Shown here: positions 4,862 through 9,031 of the stretch, in pieces
Layout: each line of letters opens with the position of its first letter
Position numbering within the stretch: the first letter of the stretch is position 1
The notes under the pieces: generated by a model
Seen by the model: only the letters and a program-made list of their open reading frames with translations
The model's database searches: none
Told to the model about the DNA's origin: nothing
Made by a program: the position numbers and the translations under genes
DNA from: JABDJL01 sp047614505
GTDB lineage: Bacteria; Pseudomonadota; Gammaproteobacteria; Xanthomonadales; SZUA-36
NCBI GenBank assembly: GCA_047614505.1
Contig: JBLHGQ010000118.1
Coordinates: 1-9,031, forward strand
DNA length: 9,031 bases
Direction of reading: 5' to 3'

Positions 4862-6178
4862 ATGAAATCCCACCAGATTCCAAGCCTCCTGCCCTTGTGC
4901 CTGTTCCTCATGTTCACCAGCACAATCAATGCCCAACAAGCGGGCCTGGATGAAGTTGAACAATCCATCGTTGCATGGAGCGAAGCACATGCCGAAGAGG
5001 CGATAGACCTGATAGAAAAATCGGTCAACATCAATAGCGGGACACTCAATAGACAAGGCGTGCGTGAAGTTGGCGCGATGTTGCGACCAGAACTCGATGC
5101 GCTTGGGTTTAACACGCGCTGGGTAGACCTGCCCGAAGACATGCAACGCGGCCCGCACCTGTTCGGCAAGCGCGAAGGCGACAAAGGCAAAAAGCTATTA
5201 CTAATTGGGCATCTCGACACCGTATTTGAGCCCGATGATGCATTCCAAACCTTCAAGCGCGATGGCTCAACAGCCACCGGGCCGGGCGCTGAGGATATGA
5301 AGTCCGGCAATGTCATCATCATCTATGCGCTCAAGGCACTGCAACACGCTGGCGTGCTCGAGGGTGCACAAATCATGGTGGCCTACACCGGCGATGAAGA
5401 AGATCCAGGCGACCCGATACAGGTAACCCGAAAAGACCTGATCGAGGCCGGCAAATGGGCTGATGTCGCACTGGGCTTTGAGTCCGGAGTCGACAGGGAA
5501 GGCAGGGAATGGGCAACCACTGCAAGGCGCAGCTCCACCGGCTGGTGTCTGGAAGTGACCGGCAGACAAGCGCATTCGTCCCAAATTTTCAAACCAAAAT
5601 ACGGCGCTGGCGCCATTTTTGAAGCAGCGCGGATCCTAAACAGCTTTTATGAAGAAGTTCGTGGTGAGGAATACCTGACCTTTAATGCCGGCACCATCAT
5701 GGGTGGCACTGAAACCGACGGCGACTGTGTGCGCGCCGATGGCCGGGTATTTGGTAAGACCAACGTGATCCCCAACCGGGTTGTGGTCCGTGGCGGCATG
5801 CGCACCATTTCTGATGAGCAGATGCAGCGCGCGCGCAAAGCAATGCAAGAAGTGGTTGCACGCCATCTGCCAATAACCGATGCAACGATTAGTTTCACCG
5901 AAGGCTATCCAGCCATGTCACCAACAGATGGTAATCAGGCCCTGGCAGACATGCTCTCTGCCATCAACCAGCAACTCGGCGGCCAGGAGATGCCCATACT
6001 CGATGTCTCATTAAGAGGTGCTGCGGACATTTCTTTTGTCGCCCCCTACACCGATGGACTGGCCGGCATGGGTGCCTATGGTGACGGCGGCCACACACCG
6101 GATGAATCACTGAACCTGGATTCGATCCCCATTGCGATACAGCGTGCGGCGATATTGATCTATCGGTTGAGTCGGTAG
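4862..6178 (+). CDS. Exported M20-family metallopeptidase (glutamate carboxypeptidase-like)
   Basis: A 438-residue zinc peptidase. The ATG at 4862 is chosen over the in-frame ATGs at 4823 and 4826 because AGGA lies eight bases before it and it begins directly with a signal peptide (cleavage probably after INA, residue 24). The M20 metal and catalytic set is complete: GHLDTV (H117, catalytic D119), GAEDMKSG (bridging D145), GDEED (catalytic E179, ligand E180), GFES (E207) and GDGGHTPDE (H411). The dimerisation domain lies between about 220 and 330. The layout matches carboxypeptidase G2-like enzymes that remove C-terminal glutamate or similar residues in the periplasm. The exact substrate is unknown. 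Its last 117 codons are repeated at 7767-8117. Confidence 0.93.
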   Translation: MKSHQIPSLLPLCLFLMFTSTINAQQAGLDEVEQSIVAWSEAHAEEAIDLIEKSVNINSGTLNRQGVREVGAMLRPELDALGFNTRWVDLPEDMQRGPHLFGKREGDKGKKLLLIGHLDTVFEPDDAFQTFKRDGSTATGPGAEDMKSGNVIIIYALKALQHAGVLEGAQIMVAYTGDEEDPGDPIQVTRKDLIEAGKWADVALGFESGVDREGREWATTARRSSTGWCLEVTGRQAHSSQIFKPKYGAGAIFEAARILNSFYEEVRGEEYLTFNAGTIMGGTETDGDCVRADGRVFGKTNVIPNRVVVRGGMRTISDEQMQRARKAMQEVVARHLPITDATISFTEGYPAMSPTDGNQALADMLSAINQQLGGQEMPILDVSLRGAADISFVAPYTDGLAGMGAYGDGGHTPDESLNLDSIPIAIQRAAILIYRLSR

Positions 6179-6338
6179 GCTTAGTTTCTTAGATTGTCTC
6201 TACCGGTAGGCGTTCTCCTTGCTCAACCGATCAAGCCGGGATAGGTCACAGGGCGCATGTCAGAACGCATTGTCAGCTTCAATGTACTCGAAAATATCTA
6301 TTCACTTAACGTTCTAGCTAAGAGGCCACAGTGACTTG

Positions 6339-6632
6339 TTATGCAACAGCGAACTGAACAGGCTGTACATCATCAAGCCTGGTATGTTGCAGCGCTTGCC
6401 ACAAATCATATTGGTCCTGCATGGCCAACCAGCTTTCAGGTGATCGACCCAGAGCCTTAGACAGGCGTAATGCCATTTCAGGACTAATTCCACTCTTACC
6501 CGTAATGATCCTGTTCAAAGTAGACGCTGACACAGCAAGGCTCTGCGCAAGAGATCGAGCGCTCAATTCAAAAGGCTCAAGATAAACAGAGCGGATGAAT
6601 TCACCAGGGTGAGGGGGGTTGTGCATGGCCAT
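6339..6632 (-). CDS. higA: HigA antitoxin (first HigBA module)
   Basis: A 97-residue XRE-type antitoxin with the HigA hallmarks: MHNPPHPGEFIRSVYLEP (3-20), an HTH around SLAQSLAVSASTLNRIITGK (27-46), then ISPEMALRLSKALGRSPESWL (49-69) and MQDQYDLW. It neutralises HigB and represses the module promoter. The toxin stop and the ATG share one base (TAATG). GAGGA lies nine bases upstream of this ATG, which supports translation from an internal ribosome binding site. The 160 bases between its stop and the convergent M20 stop hold only a short palindrome, CTACCGGTAG (6200-6209). Confidence 0.93.
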   Translation of the reverse strand: MAMHNPPHPGEFIRSVYLEPFELSARSLAQSLAVSASTLNRIITGKSGISPEMALRLSKALGRSPESWLAMQDQYDLWQALQHTRLDDVQPVQFAVA

Positions 6633-6910
6633 TAGTGATAATCCTCATAATCTAAAATAAATGCGTTTCCATCTCGGAATTCGAACGTGATACGCCAGTT
6701 GCCACTGACTGAGATAGACCACCGTCCTTTCAGCTTTCCCTTGAGTGGATGAAGGCGAAACCCGGGGATATCCATATCTTCGATGGTTTGCGAGGTATCC
6801 AGCGCAGACAACTGCAGCCTCACGCGACTCTTGTGACTCGCCTGAATGCCGGCACCGCTTCCCGTTTCGTAAAGCTTTTTCAGTCCCTTGTGGCGAAACG
6901 ACTTAATCAC
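6632..6910 (-). CDS. higB: HigB toxin (first HigBA module)
   Basis: A 92-residue HigB/RelE-fold mRNA interferase acting at the ribosome. Typical features are MIKSFRHKGLKKLYETG (1-17), then FRLHPLKGKLKGRWSISVSGNWRI (51-74), and the ending FILDYEDYH. The GTG start at 6910 fits the normal family N-terminus, and no upstream ATG extends it. The predicted -10 ends six bases before the start and no Shine-Dalgarno is present. Related to, but clearly different from, the second HigB at 7402-7683. Confidence 0.92.
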   Translation of the reverse strand: MIKSFRHKGLKKLYETGSGAGIQASHKSRVRLQLSALDTSQTIEDMDIPGFRLHPLKGKLKGRWSISVSGNWRITFEFRDGNAFILDYEDYH

Positions 6911-6916
6911 GATTGT

Positions 6917-6945
6917 ACTATAGCGCGTTGCGCATCACGCAACAA
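6917..6945 (-). promoter_or_regulatory. Promoter and operator of the first HigBA module
   Basis: The minus strand has -35 TTGTTG (plus 6940-6945), a 17-base spacer and -10 TATAGT (6917-6922). The inverted repeat GTTGCG-catca-CGCAAC (6927-6943) lies between the two boxes. A second inverted repeat with the same arm and spacer lengths, CTGCGT-cagga-ACGCAG, lies just upstream at 6981-6997 and may be an auxiliary site. The remaining 6998-7079 shows nothing recognisable. Confidence 0.65.
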
Positions 6946-7079
6946 CTGATTGCATAACTGCAATAATGTACACACTGGCACTGCGTCAGGAACGCAGCAA
7001 CACCCGGGAAACCATTGGCGAAGGAAAGCATGAAAGGAATTTAGTCAAATTTGCAGCCAGGAGTGATGGCATGGATCGT

Positions 7080-7388
7080 TCAAAGGGAGGCTTCCATGGG
7101 CTGTACAGCTTTTTCGATCTCTGATCCCACAGCAATCTGTGCACATTCCAGGTCGTAGTTCATTTGCAGTCTGAGCCAGAACTGGTGTGATGTTTTGAAA
7201 TACCTGGCCAGGCGTAAGGCAGTATCCGCGCTGATCGAGCGTTTGCCTTTAACGATTTGCATAATGCGGGTTTGCGGCACCCCCAGGTCTTTGGCCAGGC
7301 GGTACTGGGTGAGGTTCCAGTCCTGCAGCAATTCGAGCAAGTGCTCGCCTGGATGGACAGGTGGGATACGCCCCGATTTAGTACTCAT
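7080..7388 (-). CDS. higA: HigA antitoxin (second HigBA module)
   Basis: A 102-residue HigA-type antitoxin: PPVHPGEHLLELLQDWNLTQ (9-28), an HTH around RLAKDLGVPQTRIMQIVKGK (30-49), then SISADTALRLARYFKTSHQFW (51-71) and LQMNYDLE. It starts 13 bases after the toxin stop, and GGTGA lies six bases before the ATG as a moderate Shine-Dalgarno. The sequence differs enough from the first HigA, and the operators differ enough, that the two modules are not a recent tandem duplication. Confidence 0.93.
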   Translation of the reverse strand: MSTKSGRIPPVHPGEHLLELLQDWNLTQYRLAKDLGVPQTRIMQIVKGKRSISADTALRLARYFKTSHQFWLRLQMNYDLECAQIAVGSEIEKAVQPMEASL

Positions 7389-7401
7389 ATTTATTCACCG
7401 T

Positions 7402-7683
7402 TTAGTGATAATCCGTTAACTCGACATTCACCGCGTATCCTTCGACCCATTCAAAACATACTCGATACTGCCTGTTGACCCGTATGCTGAACTGGCCTTT
7501 TCGATTACCGCGCAGCTTCTTCAATCGAAGAGACTGAAATGACTGCAGTTCGCTGACCGACTCCATCGCCCGCAGTTTATCCAGGCACATTTTTGCCCGG
7601 TGCTGTATCTGCACCGGAAAGCGGCTTGAATACTCACCAAGTGCGATGCACCGGGTCTCACGGTCACGAAAGCTTTTGATCAT
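7402..7683 (-). CDS. higB: HigB toxin (second HigBA module)
   Basis: A 93-residue HigB mRNA interferase. Visible are MIKSFRDRETRCIALGEYSS (1-20), then LRLKKLRGNRKGQFSIRVN (52-70), RQYRVCFEW (71-79) and the ending VELTDYH. The family core of a basic loop followed by a strand with RVCFEW is intact. The ATG at 7683 lies 22 bases after the predicted -10 without a Shine-Dalgarno. It therefore has a short leader, unlike the other toxin-first modules here. Confidence 0.92.
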   Translation of the reverse strand: MIKSFRDRETRCIALGEYSSRFPVQIQHRAKMCLDKLRAMESVSELQSFQSLRLKKLRGNRKGQFSIRVNRQYRVCFEWVEGYAVNVELTDYH

Positions 7684-7689
7684 GCAAAA

Positions 7690-7734
7690 ATACTATCGCA
7701 TAACGATAGTATCGTAATACATCTCTATACTCAA
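7690..7734 (-). promoter_or_regulatory. Promoter and operator of the second HigBA module
   Basis: The minus strand has -35 TTGAGT (plus 7729-7734), a 17-base spacer and -10 TACTAT (7706-7711). The perfect inverted repeat ATACTATCG-cataa-CGATAGTAT (7690-7712) covers the -10. The 5-base spacer between arms is the same as in the first HigBA operator, but the arm sequence is different, so cross-regulation is unlikely. Confidence 0.75.
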
Positions 7735-7766
7735 ATTGACGTAGGAAAATTGCTTAGCGGTTGAAT

Positions 7767-8117
7767 CGCGCACGCAAAGCAATGCAAGCAGTGGTTGCAC
7801 GCCATCTGCCAATAACCGATGCAACGATCAGTTTCACCGAAGGCTATCCAGCCATGTCACCAACGCAGGGTAATCAGGCCCTGGCAGACATGCTCTCTAC
7901 CATCAACCAGCAACTCGGCGGCCAGGAGATGCCCATACTCGATGTTTCATTAAGAGGTGCAGCAGACATTTCTTTTGTTGCCCCCTACACCGATGGACTG
8001 GCCGGCATGGGTGCCTATGGTGACGGCGGCCACACACCCAATGAGTCATTGGATCTGGATTCAATCCCCATTGCGGTGCAGCGAGCGGCGATATTGATCT
8101 ACCGGCTCAGTCGCTAG
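7767..8117 (+). pseudogene. Duplicated 3' end of the M20 peptidase gene
   Basis: This stretch aligns without any gap to 5828-6178 of the intact peptidase at a constant offset of 1939 bases, with 25 nucleotide differences in 351 (about 93% identity). It encodes the last 116 residues, including the zinc-ligand histidine in GDGGHTPNE and the same ending IYRLSR, and stops at the same codon. There is no start region, no signal peptide and none of the other catalytic residues. Fifteen changed codons are synonymous and six change the residue. The only upstream in-frame start is a TTG at 7761 without a Shine-Dalgarno, so it is not likely to be expressed as a functional protein. Confidence 0.92.
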
Positions 8118-8134
8118 GTTTTAGTTTTATTAAT

Positions 8135-8334
8135 TGTAGGAGCGATGGTGTATTTTCCATTTCGTAAGTGCTTAAGTTTATTGTAGGAGCGATGGTGTAT
8201 TTTCCATTTCGTAAGTGCTTAAGTTTATTGTAGGAGCGATGGTGTATTTGCACAGCAAATACCATCGCGAATGGCTTTGATCTGGCACTGCACTAGCTTC
8301 TAGTTGTAGGAGCCTGGACCACCAGGCGAATCGC
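8135..8334 (+). repeat. REP-like array with 47-base tandem units and composite double hairpin
   Basis: Left half-units begin at 8135, 8182 and 8229, an exact 47-base period with the intervening sequence (TTTTCCATTTCGTAAGTGC) copied along. The third is a complete hairpin (GCGATGGTGTATTTG with CAAATACCATCGC, then GCGAATGGC). A CTGGCACTGC flank and the second hairpin CCTGG-acca-CCAGG (8313-8326) in TGTAGGAGC...GCGAATCGC follow. 8229-8333 aligns without gaps to 973-1077. The array fills the gap between the M20 gene fragment and the AbiEii-like gene. Confidence 0.88.
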
Positions 8335-8354
8335 CGTGATGTTGAATCTGCTGC

Positions 8355-9031
8355 TTAAAACGAGTCCTCTGCCTGTTTACCGATAAAACCGGCTTTTACT
8401 TGCTGAAGCATTTCGCTGACCTCATTAGTTAAAAAGCCTAGGAACTTATCTTTATCCAAAGTCCTTTCTTGCACTTCAATCGGCAAAAACCGGCGCATTT
8501 CGTTCTGAAATGAATCTCCCTTGATCAACTCCGGTAATCGCATACGCATTGAATCGAGTTTGTCCGTATAGCGATCAACCTGATAATCAGTGACTTTGTT
8601 TTTAACCAGAGACATATCAATTTCTGCATTTTTTTGTTTCAGCCAACGCAGATCCCAAATATCACGATTACGCACGTACCTCTCTGTGTTCACTAAAGAA
8701 ACCAACTTGTCGGCCATTACCTCATTCAACGTTTCCGTCATAATTAGTATGTCCCCATAGCCATCCGGCAAGAAATCGTAGTTGATTTGTAGTGCACGAG
8801 GTTCCCGGGTCCATGCTGGAATATTTGCGATTTCGATTTTTGTCCGCTGCAATGGAACATCGCCACGTTGTGGAGCGGTCACCACTGAAACCTGCCATTT
8901 ATTTACATTAACCCCAGCGTACTGGGGGTCGTTCCGCAGCTCGTTCGGTTCCTTCACCCGTACTTCAAGCCCATACCGACGGCCGATATGCTTTTCAATA
9001 CACGCCTTAATTTGATTGGCCTTTTGACTAC
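8355..9031 (-). CDS. AbiEii/AbiGii-family nucleotidyltransferase toxin, N-terminus cut off
   Basis: The C-terminal part (about 225 codons) of a protein resembling the AbiEii toxin, a nucleotidyltransferase of type IV TA and abortive-infection systems. The frame stays open through the right edge of the window, so the start lies outside and the internal GTG at 8957 is not the true start. Recognisable are the strand LQINYDFLPDGYGDILI, then LNEVMADKLVSLVNTERYVRNRDIWDLRWLKQ, the helical core of this family. The N-terminal nucleotide-binding motifs are not visible. In AbiE systems the antitoxin AbiEi is encoded just upstream, which here would be beyond 9031. A REP array lies immediately downstream. 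Confidence 0.82.
   Translation of the reverse strand, partial: SQKANQIKACIEKHIGRRYGLEVRVKEPNELRNDPQYAGVNVNKWQVSVVTAPQRGDVPLQRTKIEIANIPAWTREPRALQINYDFLPDGYGDILIMTETLNEVMADKLVSLVNTERYVRNRDIWDLRWLKQKNAEIDMSLVKNKVTDYQVDRYTDKLDSMRMRLPELIKGDSFQNEMRRFLPIEVQERTLDKDKFLGFLTNEVSEMLQQVKAGFIGKQAEDSF

Noticed and set aside
5267..5898. Several minus-strand ORFs inside the M20 gene
   Set aside because: They are antisense to a peptidase with a complete catalytic set and show no family features or ribosome binding sites.
6339..7683. The two HigBA modules as a recent tandem duplication
   Set aside because: The proteins share only family-level motifs, the operators differ, and gene spacing differs (1-base overlap versus a 13-base gap).

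Overview
This window looks like an accessory region of a gammaproteobacterial chromosome. It is dominated by toxin-antitoxin (TA) and TA-like genes packed between REP-like palindromic repeats. The assignment to Gammaproteobacteria is an inference. It rests on repeats of the form TGTAGGAGC-stem-loop-stem-GCGAATGGC, which resemble the REP elements known from Pseudomonas and relatives, and on an exported M20 peptidase and an exported NTF2-like protein. No species can be named from the sequence.

Layout, left to right. Positions 1-217 hold a tandem REP array. 254-761 is a BrnT/BrnA module on the minus strand. 890-1077 is a second REP array, followed by a doubtful small ORF (1079-1294) and a single REP (1382-1428). 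1514-1963 is an exported SnoaL/NTF2-like protein on the plus strand. 1979-2077 is a REP array, and 2120-2724 is an HI1419/HI1420-type TA pair. 2805-2914 is a REP junction, 2919-3548 is an AbrB-Doc (Fic-fold) pair, and 3656-3757 is a second, homologous junction. That junction runs directly into a truncated winged-helix gene (about 3758-3991). 4046-4642 is a Gp49-like toxin with an XRE antitoxin. 4781-4806 is a minimal REP, and 4862-6178 is an intact exported M20 metallopeptidase on the plus strand. 6339-6910 and 7080-7683 are two different HigBA modules. 7767-8117 is a second copy of only the 3' end of the M20 gene. 8135-8334 is a REP array, and 8355-9031 is an AbiEii-type nucleotidyltransferase toxin running off the right edge.

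Every TA or TA-like gene is on the minus strand and every REP copy has the same orientation. Several modules are separated by the same REP-containing junction. In the four best-defined toxin-first operons the predicted -10 box lies only 3-6 bases before the toxin start codon, so the toxin would be read from a leaderless mRNA. Three of those four antitoxins have a Shine-Dalgarno sequence inside the end of the toxin gene. The antitoxin-first operon (AbrB-Doc) instead has a long leader and an AGGAGG site. The two HigBA modules lie between direct repeats formed by the M20 3' end, as expected if a circle of about 1.94 kb had integrated by a single crossover.

The region therefore reads as a site where TA modules accumulate, with REP elements and gene-fragment homology as the visible recombination scars. 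No transposase, integrase, tRNA, rRNA or CRISPR array is visible in the window.
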